Below are positions 44,406 through 53,552 of a stretch of 64,000 nucleotides of DNA, piece by piece (within the stretch, counting starts at the first letter, position 1; each line of letters opens with the position of its first letter). A model generated the notes under the pieces. It was given only the letters and a program-made list of their open reading frames with translations. It was not told the DNA's origin and did not search any database. The DNA is from Bacteroidetes bacterium CG2_30_33_31 (GTDB lineage: Bacteria; Bacteroidota; Bacteroidia; Bacteroidales; UBA1556): assembly GCA_001872625.1 (NCBI GenBank), contig MNXP01000011.1:1-64000 (forward strand), given 5' to 3'. Position numbers and translations under genes: made by a program.

Positions 44406-46994
44406 ATGAAAATTACTGCCTTATTTATATTCGTCTTTGCTTCATATTTAAGTTTTTCCCAAATTGTTGATGATTTCTCGGATGGAAATTTTACTCAAAA
44501 TCCAACTTGGAATGGCAATGATTCGAGTTTTAAGATTAATATTTATAATACTTTACAGCTTAATTCAACAGGCAGCGATACTGCGTATTTATCTACACCA
44601 AATGCGGTTTTATCCAATACCGAGTGGCGATTTTATATTAAACAGTCATTTAACTCCTCTTCAAACAATCATTCTCGTATTTATTTGGTGAGCGATAAAC
44701 AGAATTTAAAGAAGGCATTGAAAGGGTATTTTGTGCAATTTGGAAGCACTCAAGATAATATTTCGCTTTATAGGCAAGACAGCTTAAGTACTACACCAAT
44801 TATTACTGGTATTCATGGTTTTACTGGAAACACTACAAACGAATTTACCATAAAAGTTACTCGCAATTCCAATGGTGTTTGGGAATTATTTAGCGATGCA
44901 AGCGCTGGAAATGCATTCATAAGCGAAGGTCAAGCAATCGACAGTAGCTATAAATCTACTTCTTATTTTGGCATTTTTTGTAAGTTTACTTCCAGTAACA
45001 GCACAAAATTCTATTTCGATAATTTTTATGTAGGTACGATTCAAGTTGATAGTTTTCCTCCAAAAATAAAAAAAGTTACAGTCCTATCTTCCAATAGCTT
45101 AGCAGTTTATTTTGATGAAGCCATAACACAAATTTCCGCTAACAATATTTCAAATTATTCCGTAAATATTTCTATAGGTAATCCTATTTCTGCTTTGCAA
45201 GATATAAGTAATCCTTTAAAAGTAGTCCTAACTTTTCAATCAAATTTTTTGCAATCACAGTCGTACATTCTTAGCATAAATAATATTGAAGATTTGAATG
45301 GCAACATATTAATTAGTAGTCAAATACCTTTTATTTTTTATCTGCCTAAAGCTTTTGATGTGCAAATAAATGAGATTTTGGCTGACCCTACGCCATTAGT
45401 TGCTTTGCCAGATAAAGAATATATTGAGCTATACAACAGGACTGCTTTTGATATTAATTTACATAATTGGACTTTTACATTGGATAACACTTATGAAGTT
45501 TTTCCAGATTCCGTAATAAAATCTAATTCGTATATAATCTTATGCAACTCAAATGATATTGCTACTTATCAAGCTTATGGTTCTGTAATCGGACTGAGCT
45601 CTTTTAGTTTATTGAATTCTGGACAACAATTAATTCTAAAAAATGAAATAGGGAATATAATTCATAGCATAAAATATAATATTAATTGGTTTGGGCAATC
45701 GAGCAAAAAGGATGGAGGTTGGTCATTGGAGCAAATAGATCCGCAAAACCCTTGTGGTTGCCAATCGAATTGGTGGCCATCAAACGATTCAAAAGGAGGA
45801 ACTCCAGGGAAAAAAAATTCTGTCTTTGCTTTCAACCCAGATATTGCCGCTCCTGACATTGATAGGATAGAAGTTATTGATTCGCTAAATATTTCCATAG
45901 TTTTCTCTGAGCCAATGGATTCATCATCTATAAATAAAACATCAGCCTACCAAATCTTTGATTTAATTGGTTATCCTCTCAACGCAGTTCCAAATTATCC
46001 CACTTATCAATCAGTTAGACTTATTTTAGCAAAACCACTGAAGACAAGTATTTTATACAAATTACAAGTAAAAGATACATTGCGTGATTGCATTGGAAAC
46101 ACCATTTCTTTGAATGCTGTAAAAGCATTCGGAATGTCTGAGATGCCATTACCTAACGATTTGGTTATTAACGAAATATTATATAATCCTAAAGATAATG
46201 GAGTGGACTTTGTGGAAATATATAACAGAAGCGAAAAAATTATAAATTTGAAAGGATTAAAACTTGCCAATTATAGTTTTGATATTTCTGATTTCAGCAG
46301 CGTCTCCGAAATTTCAGCTACTGCTTTTTCAATTTTTCCAGGAGAATATTTCGTTCTAACTACTGATCCAACAATGGTTAAAAAGCAATATTATACTAAA
46401 AATAGCAAAAATTTTGTTGCCATGAGCAGCTTTCCAAGCATGAGCAATACTTCTGGCAACATTTATTTAATTACTTCTTCATTAATGGTTTTGGATAGCA
46501 TTTATTATTTCGAAGCTGCACAATACCCAATTCTTAAATCTGTCGAAGGAGTAAGTATGGAGAGAATAAATTTCGACCTTCCTTCAACAACAGATAATTG
46601 GCATTCTGCTTCGGAATCTGTCGGTTTTGCAAGTCCAGCATATAAAAATTCACAGTTCTCAACAGTTTTATTGCCTTCAGGAGAGTTTACTCTAAGCCCT
46701 GAAATTTTCTCGCCCGATAACGATGGTTTCAACGACTTTTTATCAATAAATTATAAATTAAATGTAGGCACAATTATCTCTAAAATAATTGCTTATGACT
46801 CAAAAGGCAAACAAATTAAATCTATTGTAAGTAATTATTTGGCTGCAAGTGAAGGTGTAATTAATTGGGATGGTACAACCGACGACAATCAAAAAGCCAG
46901 CATAGGAATATATGTGATTTACATAGAAATCTTTAATCTTCAAGGAAATGTATCTTCATTTAAAAAAGTAGCAACTTTGGGAGGGAAATTATAA
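44406..46994 (+). CDS. Lamin-tail-domain surface protein with T9SS C-terminal domain
   Basis: 862 residues. Signal peptide about 1-18 (ends YLSFSQ). An N-terminal laminin-G/concanavalin-like sandwich (about 20-215) is followed by an SbsA/Big_5-like Ig domain (PPKIKKVTVLSSNSLAVYFDEAI) and a lamin-tail domain (about 315-440: VQINEILADPTP, DKEYIELYNRTAFDINL). A second Ig-like domain (DIDRIEVIDSLNISIVFSEPM) and a second lamin-tail domain (about 590-720: DLVINEILYNPKDNG, VEIYNRSEKIINLKGL) follow. The C-terminus (IFSPDNDGFNDFLSI, GVINWDGTTDDNQKASIGIY) is the gliding-motility-associated CHU_C/FlgD-Ig-like type, which serves as a T9SS signal. A secreted structural or nucleic-acid- or sugar-associated protein; no catalytic motif. 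Confidence 0.87.
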   Translation: MKITALFIFVFASYLSFSQIVDDFSDGNFTQNPTWNGNDSSFKINIYNTLQLNSTGSDTAYLSTPNAVLSNTEWRFYIKQSFNSSSNNHSRIYLVSDKQNLKKALKGYFVQFGSTQDNISLYRQDSLSTTPIITGIHGFTGNTTNEFTIKVTRNSNGVWELFSDASAGNAFISEGQAIDSSYKSTSYFGIFCKFTSSNSTKFYFDNFYVGTIQVDSFPPKIKKVTVLSSNSLAVYFDEAITQISANNISNYSVNISIGNPISALQDISNPLKVVLTFQSNFLQSQSYILSINNIEDLNGNILISSQIPFIFYLPKAFDVQINEILADPTPLVALPDKEYIELYNRTAFDINLHNWTFTLDNTYEVFPDSVIKSNSYIILCNSNDIATYQAYGSVIGLSSFSLLNSGQQLILKNEIGNIIHSIKYNINWFGQSSKKDGGWSLEQIDPQNPCGCQSNWWPSNDSKGGTPGKKNSVFAFNPDIAAPDIDRIEVIDSLNISIVFSEPMDSSSINKTSAYQIFDLIGYPLNAVPNYPTYQSVRLILAKPLKTSILYKLQVKDTLRDCIGNTISLNAVKAFGMSEMPLPNDLVINEILYNPKDNGVDFVEIYNRSEKIINLKGLKLANYSFDISDFSSVSEISATAFSIFPGEYFVLTTDPTMVKKQYYTKNSKNFVAMSSFPSMSNTSGNIYLITSSLMVLDSIYYFEAAQYPILKSVEGVSMERINFDLPSTTDNWHSASESVGFASPAYKNSQFSTVLLPSGEFTLSPEIFSPDNDGFNDFLSINYKLNVGTIISKIIAYDSKGKQIKSIVSNYLAASEGVINWDGTTDDNQKASIGIYVIYIEIFNLQGNVSSFKKVATLGGKL

Positions 46995-47066
46995 TAAATG
47001 AGAAACATTTTTTAATAAACCAATTTCAGTTATTTGAGAAATACCTTTTCTTGCTTAATCTTTGGC

Positions 47067-47074
47067 TATATTTG
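47067..47074 (+). promoter_or_regulatory. -7 box of the S46 peptidase gene
   Basis: TATATTTG followed by TGCCC, exact match to TAnnTTTG, 46 bp before the ATG at 47121. It lies inside the longer open frame that begins at 47034 and so decides for the 47121 start. The -33 box is not clear. Confidence 0.55.
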
Positions 47075-47120
47075 TGCCCGATTTATGATTAAATTTATTT
47101 ACAACATCAAATATAATATT

Positions 47121-49301
47121 ATGAAATTTAAGAAATTACTTTTAATTGCTATTAGTTTCCTAACAATTTTTACTGGAAATATTAATACTCTAAAAGCCGA
47201 TGAAGGAATGTGGTTGCCACTATTAATCAGCCGTCTCAACTATGTGGATATGCAAAAAATGGGATTGAAACTAACTGCCGAAGAAATTTATAGCGCAAAT
47301 CACAATAGTTTGAAAGATGCCATAATTCAACTTGGCAATGGTTGCACAGGCGAAATAATTTCACCCAACGGGCTTATTTTGACTAACCATCATTGTGGTT
47401 TTGGAAAAATTCAAGAACATTCGAGCATCGACCATGATTACTTAACCGATGGTTTTTGGGCAAGAAATTATTCCGAAGAGCTTCCAAATCCTGGATTTTT
47501 TGTAAAATTTCTTGTTCGTATCGAAGATGTTTCGACACAAGCTCTTAAAGATATTGATAAAAATTTGAGTGAATCGGCAAGAGCAACAAAGATTACTGAC
47601 AACATAACTGAAATTAGGGAAAAAGCAGTTGAAGGAAATCATTATGAAGCTATTGTGAAGTCTTTTTTTGGAGGCAATGAGTATTATCTTTTTGTGATGG
47701 AAACCTTTAAAGATATTCGGCTTGTTGGAGCTCCTCCATCATCAATAGGGAAATTTGGTGGCGACACTGATAATTGGATGTGGCCACGCCATACAGGAGA
47801 TTTCTCCATGTTTCGTATATATACTGCTCCCGATGGTAGCCCCGCTGAATACTCAAAGGATAATATTCCCATGGCCTCAAAATACTACTTGCCCATTTCT
47901 TTAAATGGCGTACAAAAGAATGATTTCGCCATGATTCTCGGTTACCCTGGAAGTACCAATAGATATTTATCATCCTTTGGTGTAGAATATAACTTAAAAA
48001 ATATGTATCCCACAAGAATAGAAATTAGACGCAAAAAACTTGATATTATGGCTGCGGATATGGCTGCTGACAAGAATGTTAGAATTCAATATTCATCAAA
48101 ATATGCAAGAATATCAAATTATTGGAAAAATTTTATTGGCATGAGTAACGGTTTGAAAAGATTGGAAGTGGCTGATAAAAAACGTGATACAGAAAAAAGA
48201 ATGTCGGCTTGGATTAATGAATTCCCCTCAAGAATTGAAGAATATGGTCAACTATTTAAAGATATTGAAGACGCATATAACTTACTTTCGAAATATAGTT
48301 TAGAAATATATTATTACAACGAGGCAATTTCTACTGGCGCTGAGGCACTTAAAACGGCTTCCTTATTTGCTAATATTGAAAAAGAATTGATGAAAGAAAA
48401 ACCTGATAAAGAAGCGCTGGCGAAAGAGATATCACGCCTTAATATATACAGCACTGCTATCTTTAAAGACTTCAACCTTCCTACAGACAAAAAACTTTTT
48501 TCCGCCATGATGCTTATGTTTCATGCTAATGTATCTTTGGAGCAGCAACCGGAATTTCTGATTGCAGCGGCTAAAAAATATAAAAACAACTTCGATAAAA
48601 TGGCAGAGATTTTTTATGCCAAATCCATCTTTGCTTCACAAAATGCTTTAAGCAATTTTCTTAAAAATCCTGATATAAAAACCCTACAAAAAGACTACTT
48701 ATATCAAGCTGCCATTGCTTTTGGCAAAAATCATAATAAATCTATTGAACTGACAAAAGTTGCCAACGAAAAACTTGATAAAGCAAATCGCCTTTATATT
48801 GACATTTTGAGAAAAATGGACAGCCAAAAGACTTTTTATCCAGATGCTAACTTTAGCATGAGACTTACCTATGGAAAAGTTTTGGATTATGTTCCCACAG
48901 ACGGAGTGAAGTATAACTATTTCACTACTTTAAAAGGAGTGATGGAAAAAGAAGATAGCAGCAACAACGAATTTATTGTGCCTCAAAGACTTAAAGATAT
49001 TTATAATAGCCAAGATTATGGACTTTACGGCGAAGATAACACCATGAAAGTTTGCTTTTTAACAGATAATGATATCACTGGTGGAAATTCAGGAAGCCCT
49101 GTAATAAATGGCAAAGGTGAGCTTATTGGTTTGGCTTTCGATGGAAATTGGGAAGCAATGAGTGGCGATATTGCTTATGAACCCGAACTTCAGCGCACTA
49201 TTTCGGTGGACATTCGCTATGTGCTGCTTTTGATAGATAAATTTGCAAACGCAAAAAATCTCATAAATGAAATGACCTTGATTGGCAAAGCGGTCAATTA
49301 A
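47121..49301 (+). CDS. S46-family dipeptidyl peptidase (DPP7-like)
   Basis: 726 residues, close to the usual 710-720 of the family. Signal peptide about 1-24 (ends NTLKADEG). S46 enzymes are periplasmic serine exopeptidases that release dipeptides in Bacteroidota living on peptides. The catalytic triad is visible: His in LTNHHCGFG (about residue 90), Asp in DTDNWMWPRHTGDF, and Ser657 in GGNSGSPVING. The residue 18 after the catalytic Ser decides specificity in the Porphyromonas enzymes: Gly in DPP7, Arg in DPP11. Here it is Gly675 (AFDGNWEAMSGD), which suggests DPP7-like preference for hydrophobic P1 residues. Starts at 47121, not 47034. Confidence 0.93.
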   Translation: MKFKKLLLIAISFLTIFTGNINTLKADEGMWLPLLISRLNYVDMQKMGLKLTAEEIYSANHNSLKDAIIQLGNGCTGEIISPNGLILTNHHCGFGKIQEHSSIDHDYLTDGFWARNYSEELPNPGFFVKFLVRIEDVSTQALKDIDKNLSESARATKITDNITEIREKAVEGNHYEAIVKSFFGGNEYYLFVMETFKDIRLVGAPPSSIGKFGGDTDNWMWPRHTGDFSMFRIYTAPDGSPAEYSKDNIPMASKYYLPISLNGVQKNDFAMILGYPGSTNRYLSSFGVEYNLKNMYPTRIEIRRKKLDIMAADMAADKNVRIQYSSKYARISNYWKNFIGMSNGLKRLEVADKKRDTEKRMSAWINEFPSRIEEYGQLFKDIEDAYNLLSKYSLEIYYYNEAISTGAEALKTASLFANIEKELMKEKPDKEALAKEISRLNIYSTAIFKDFNLPTDKKLFSAMMLMFHANVSLEQQPEFLIAAAKKYKNNFDKMAEIFYAKSIFASQNALSNFLKNPDIKTLQKDYLYQAAIAFGKNHNKSIELTKVANEKLDKANRLYIDILRKMDSQKTFYPDANFSMRLTYGKVLDYVPTDGVKYNYFTTLKGVMEKEDSSNNEFIVPQRLKDIYNSQDYGLYGEDNTMKVCFLTDNDITGGNSGSPVINGKGELIGLAFDGNWEAMSGDIAYEPELQRTISVDIRYVLLLIDKFANAKNLINEMTLIGKAVN

Positions 49302-49341
49302 TTTATCAAATTTAGAATAAATACATTTTCATAGGTAAAAT

Positions 49342-51138
49342 ATGCAAAACGACAAGGAAGCCTTTTACTCCCAAAGGATATTGAAATATAGCCATGAGGT
49401 GGAATTGCTCAACAAAAAAATATCTATAATTTCTGTCTTAAGATTTTTTGTTTTTGTACTTGCAGCTGCCTCCATTTGGTATTTTGCACTTCACAATGCC
49501 GATTACATAATTTATGATATACTACTTGCAATTATAGCATTCATTTTTTTAGTAAGAAAACATGAAATATTGATACAGCTAAAAGCATATTACCAACAGC
49601 TTATAAATATAAATAAAGAAGAAAAGTTATCCCTTATTGGCAATTGGTCGCCATTTAATGGAGGCAAAGAATTTCTTTCAAAAGCCGACCTTCATTCGGA
49701 GGATTTAGATGTTTTTGGCGAAAAATCTCTATTCCAAAAAATCAATAGAACTGGCACATTATCGGGGAAAAATAGACTTGCAGTATGGTTTAGGTTTCCA
49801 AATCGCCGCGCCATCGATATCCTGCAAAAGCAAGAGGTTATAAAAGAACTCAAAGATGAAGTAGATTTCCGTCAACATTTTAGAGCCACGGCCCTTATGG
49901 AAATCGAACATCCTGGTGATTATGTTAAGATGATTAGGTGGATGAACGAAAAGGCATTTTTTAGCAATCATATTCATTTCAAAATTTTAGCTTATCTAAT
50001 TCCTATAATAAATATAAGCTTCACATTGGCTTGGGCAGTTCATTTATTACCTTATTATTTTGCGGTAAATTCTATTTTATTTACACTGGCTTTTCTGGCT
50101 TTTTATCAAAAAATAATAATTGCCAAGCATAACGTCCTCAGCAGAAGAGCTAAATTGATTTTGAAATATGTAAAACTTTTGCGGAGCATCGAAGACAGAA
50201 GCTTTAAATCTTTACTGCTTAATCAACTTCAAAAAGAAATGAGCGGTGACCAGAAGAAAGCCTACGAACATATTAGCGACTTAGTTAAGAATTTGCAAGC
50301 TTTAGATCAAAGGCTAAATATGCTTGTTGGGATTTTGTTAAATGTATATTTAGTTTGGGATATTAGGCATTTAGTAAAGATAGAAAATTGGAAAAAAGAA
50401 AATGCCGAAGAGATGATTATTTGGTTCAATAATATTGGAATCATGGATGCTTATTGCAGCTTGGCAAATGTAGCTTTTAATGAATCAGAATGGATATTTC
50501 CAGCATTATCAGATGATAAACTATTGATAGGTAAAAATTTGCGACATCCTTTGATGGATTATAAAAGTTGTGTTCCAAACGATATAGAGATATTGAAGCA
50601 GCCACATTTCAAAATTATAACAGGTGCAAATATGGCCGGCAAATCAACTTACTTGCGCACTGTGGGAGCAAATTTGTTATTGGCAATGACGGGCTCGGTG
50701 GTGAATGCAACAGCTTTTGAATTTGTACCCACTAAGCTTGCCACCAGTTTAAGAACAAGCGACTCGCTCATGAAAAATGAATCGTATTTCTATGCTGAAC
50801 TAAAAAGACTACAAACAATTATTCAGTTGATTGAAAAAGGAGAAAATGTATTTGTGCTGCTCGATGAGATACTTAAAGGCACCAACTCGAAAGACAAAGA
50901 ATTGGGCTCTATAGCTTTATTGGAACAGCTGATAAAGTTAAAAGCTTATGGAATTATTGCCACTCATGATTTGAATTTGGCAAAAATCTCCGAAAGTTTC
51001 TCCGACAATACTGAGAATCTTAGATTTGAAGCAGAAATAACAAATGACCTACTAATATTCGATTACAAAATAAAACCTGGTGTGGCTCAAAATCTTAACG
51101 CCACTTTTCTGATGAAAAAAATGGGTATTACTTTCTGA
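49342..51138 (+). CDS. Membrane-anchored MutS-like ATPase
   Basis: 598 residues. Two pairs of TM helices: about 30-70 (VLRFFVFVLAAASIWYF, ILLAIIAFIFLV) and about 215-260 (ILAYLIPIINISFTLAWAV, VNSILFTLAFLAFY). The C-terminal about 190 residues are the MutS ATPase: Walker A TGANMAGKSTYLRT (about 427), SLRTSDSLMKNESYFYAELKR, Walker B VLLDEILKGTNSKD (about 507), and the ATHD switch. The mismatch-recognition domain (with its Phe-x-Glu) is missing. It is a MutS-related family common in Bacteroidota and not a mismatch-repair protein; role unknown. It follows the S46 gene by 40 bp and may be co-transcribed. Confidence 0.85.
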   Translation: MQNDKEAFYSQRILKYSHEVELLNKKISIISVLRFFVFVLAAASIWYFALHNADYIIYDILLAIIAFIFLVRKHEILIQLKAYYQQLININKEEKLSLIGNWSPFNGGKEFLSKADLHSEDLDVFGEKSLFQKINRTGTLSGKNRLAVWFRFPNRRAIDILQKQEVIKELKDEVDFRQHFRATALMEIEHPGDYVKMIRWMNEKAFFSNHIHFKILAYLIPIINISFTLAWAVHLLPYYFAVNSILFTLAFLAFYQKIIIAKHNVLSRRAKLILKYVKLLRSIEDRSFKSLLLNQLQKEMSGDQKKAYEHISDLVKNLQALDQRLNMLVGILLNVYLVWDIRHLVKIENWKKENAEEMIIWFNNIGIMDAYCSLANVAFNESEWIFPALSDDKLLIGKNLRHPLMDYKSCVPNDIEILKQPHFKIITGANMAGKSTYLRTVGANLLLAMTGSVVNATAFEFVPTKLATSLRTSDSLMKNESYFYAELKRLQTIIQLIEKGENVFVLLDEILKGTNSKDKELGSIALLEQLIKLKAYGIIATHDLNLAKISESFSDNTENLRFEAEITNDLLIFDYKIKPGVAQNLNATFLMKKMGITF

Positions 51139-51864
51139 TGATTTCCAACTCCATAAATCAAGCACCTTAATCGAATCTCTCAATATTAATGGTTATATGA
51201 AAAACTTTTATAGCATTGTTAGAACTGACGAATTCATTTTGAATATTTTAAGAAAATTAGTAATGGACATTTCTTCTACACACCATCAAAAATAGGTTTA
51301 GGTGAAACGCATCGCAAAGAACTCGATGAAATGATTAGTAATTTTTCCAATTTGAAAAAGGAACAGATTTTTTCTTGGCTCGAAAAATTTACAAAACTGA
51401 ACACCTATGAGATTTCCATTCCTGGACTTAAAGACTCAGATTTAGTGCCATCTGGCAAAACAGGTATGATTATTAGTCTGCTTGCTGAATACGATTTATT
51501 TAAAGAAATTCAGAAATCCGGATGGCTGAAAGAATTTGTTTCCGAAATGGAGAATCGAATAATTGATGTAATCTCGGGCGCAATATATCCAACTTTAAAG
51601 GATAATATTATTGCACGTTTTTCATTTTCCCCCCTGAATATCGAAAACAGAGTAGGCAGTTCTGAAGGGGCTATCGTAGGTTGGGCTTTTGAAAAAGCAA
51701 TGCCTATTGTAAATAAAATTCAATATTCTAACAGCTCAGTAATTACGCCAATACCTTCAGTTTATCAGGCTGGAAAGTGGACTTATAGTCCTACAGGTGT
51801 GCCAATGTCGATACTTACGGGGAAACTGGCAGCAGATAGAATAATTAAAAAAATGAAAGCTTAA
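51139..51864 (+). pseudogene. Decayed FAD-dependent desaturase/phytoene dehydrogenase-like gene, C-terminal remnant
   Basis: From 51331 an open frame of 177 residues ends in the typical C-terminus of CrtI/retinol-saturase-like enzymes (VYQAGKWTYSPTGVPMSILT, then GKLAADRI). The same frame continues upstream without an ATG (GHFFYTPSKIGLGETHRKEL) to a TGA near 51222. A neighbouring frame carries KNFYSIVRTDEFILNILRK just before that, consistent with a frameshift. The FAD-binding Rossmann domain (about 400 residues) that should precede it is absent; the MutS-like gene ends at 51138. The gene is therefore a truncated, frameshifted remnant, probably not functional. Confidence 0.75.
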
Positions 51865-52146
51865 TTTTTTTGAAATATATAATAAGCTTCTTTTGCCAAA
51901 TAAGTTTTCATTTCATTCTTTGATTTAATTTGCAACACATTCAAGATGCAACATTTTTTTGCCAGAAACTTCCAAAGCATGTTTATTTTTTGGTAATAAA
52001 TATTTGTATTATATTTCATATCAAGGATAATATTGCTAAATTTGCAATCGGTTAGGAAATTTTTAAGAATTATAGAAAAATAGCATATCATAATTTAGAT
52101 TAATTTTAGCTCAATTTCAAATTATTTAAGGTCTTAAATTTATTTT

Positions 52147-52836
52147 ATGGAAGAAGAAAAGCACTATGTAAATAGAAGCGGATGGTTGAGAGCTGCTGTT
52201 TTGGGTGCAAATGATGGAATATTATCAACCGCAAGTATCATAATTGGAATTGCTGCAGCAAGCAGCACCAGAGAGCCTATTATTTTGGCTGGAGTGGCTG
52301 GTCTTGTTGCCGGTGCTTTGGCTATGGCAGCTGGTGAATATGTGTCGGTAAGCTCCCAATCCGACCTCGAATATTACGATCTTCAACGTGAGTTAAGTGC
52401 TTTGAAAGAATCACCCGAAATGGAATTAATTGAGTTATCAGAAATATATGAAAAAAGAGGTTTAGATAAAAATTTAGCCTATCAAGTAGCGGAGCAATTA
52501 ACTAAGCATAACGACTTACAAGCTCACGCAAGAGACGAATTAGGAATAAATGATATATCACGAGCAAGACCATTTCAGGCTGCTTTTGCCTCTGGCCTTT
52601 CTTTTACTTTTGGAGGTGCTTTGCCACTGCTTGTTGCCTTTATGGCTTCGGTAAAAATTATGGTTTATGTGCAATATGTTTTTGCCTTATTATTTTTGAT
52701 AGTTTTGGGAATTGTGGCGGCAAGGGCTGGAGGTTCAAATATCAAAAAAGCTATCATTCGAATCACTTTTTGGGGGACTATTGCCATGGGAATAACAGCA
52801 ATTATTGGTCATTTATTTGGCATTAGTGTAGCCTAA
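52147..52836 (+). CDS. VIT1/CCC1-family metal transporter
   Basis: 229 residues, five TM segments. The family moves Fe2+ or Mn2+ out of the cytoplasm. Diagnostic features: GWLRAAVLGANDGILSTASIIIG at TM1, AGALAMAAGEYVSVSSQSDLE at TM2, the cytoplasmic Glu-rich metal-binding helix pair (EYYDLQRELSALKESPEMEL, ELSEIYEKRGL), then DISRARPFQAAFASGLSFTFG and the last TM helices. Monocistronic by spacing (64 bp to the next gene, which may still be co-transcribed). Confidence 0.92.
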   Translation: MEEEKHYVNRSGWLRAAVLGANDGILSTASIIIGIAAASSTREPIILAGVAGLVAGALAMAAGEYVSVSSQSDLEYYDLQRELSALKESPEMELIELSEIYEKRGLDKNLAYQVAEQLTKHNDLQAHARDELGINDISRARPFQAAFASGLSFTFGGALPLLVAFMASVKIMVYVQYVFALLFLIVLGIVAARAGGSNIKKAIIRITFWGTIAMGITAIIGHLFGISVA

Positions 52837-52900
52837 CTTTTCAACATAGAAATTTATGGGCGGCTAATAATGCTATAAACAAACGTTTAAAAACTAAATT

Positions 52901-53392
52901 ATGAATGGAGCGCATTTGCATTTAATAGCCAATCATTTTCCTATAATTGTTCCCATGTTGGGTCTGTTAATTATGATTGGCGGGATAATTTTAAAGTCAG
53001 AATTAACAAAAAGAATAGCATATATGCTGTTTATTTTTGGTTCTTTAGCTGCTATTGTTGCATTTTTAAGCGGCGATGGCGCAGAAGATATCGTTGAAAA
53101 AATGCAAGGGATAGATAAAAAACTAATTCATGCACACGAAGAAATAGCAGAGATATTTTCTGTTTTGTCCTACCTTTTAGGTGCTTTCTCATTGGTGGGT
53201 TTGTGGGCAAATTGGAAACAGAAATCAATATCAAAAGTAATTTCTTATATTACCATCACTCTGTCGTTATTGGCAATTTTTTATGCTGTTCGAACAGGAA
53301 TCACTGGCGGTCAAGTAAGACATACCAAAATTAGAGATGCCAATTCAAATCAGTCTTCAATAATTATTAATAGCGATGATGACGATGATTAG
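52901..53392 (+). CDS. DUF2231-like membrane protein
   Basis: 163 residues, four TM segments. N-terminal NGAHLHLIANHFPIIVPMLGL, the loop HAHEEIAEIFSVL, and RTGITGGQVRHTKIRDAN near the end. The conserved His residues near membrane faces recall DUF2231 proteins, which are thought to be heme- or cation-related; that assignment rests on pattern only. The C-terminus is strongly acidic (NSDDDDD). Located between the VIT1 gene and the Ehr-like operon. Confidence 0.6.
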   Translation: MNGAHLHLIANHFPIIVPMLGLLIMIGGIILKSELTKRIAYMLFIFGSLAAIVAFLSGDGAEDIVEKMQGIDKKLIHAHEEIAEIFSVLSYLLGAFSLVGLWANWKQKSISKVISYITITLSLLAIFYAVRTGITGGQVRHTKIRDANSNQSSIIINSDDDDD

Positions 53393-53513
53393 TAAAACTA
53401 ATTTTAGCTTATAATAATCTGATTTGCAGACGATAGAGCATTAGTATTTTATCATAAGCAGAAATTCATTTGAAAATTAAGTTCAACAAGCTTTTTTGTA
53501 CAATCAATTAATA

Positions 53514-53521
53514 TAACTTTG
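53514..53521 (+). promoter_or_regulatory. -7 box of the Ehr-like operon
   Basis: TAACTTTG followed by CC, an exact TAnnTTTG match 31 bp before the first ATG (53553). TTTG at 53495-53498 is 15 bp upstream, shorter than the usual -33 spacing. Confidence 0.5.
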
Positions 53522-53552
53522 CCATCGCATTCTTAAAATTAATCTTTAACAG

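Noticed and set aside
47034-47120. Longer N-terminus for the S46 peptidase
   Set aside because: The extra 29 residues precede a perfect signal peptide, and a -7 box lies within them.
49342-51138. DNA mismatch repair gene mutS
   Set aside because: The mismatch-recognition and connector domains are absent and TM helices are present.
51861-52091. 76-residue minus-strand frame after the desaturase remnant
   Set aside because: No recognisable domain, very AT-rich, no promoter or plausible partner; may be chance or a decayed gene.
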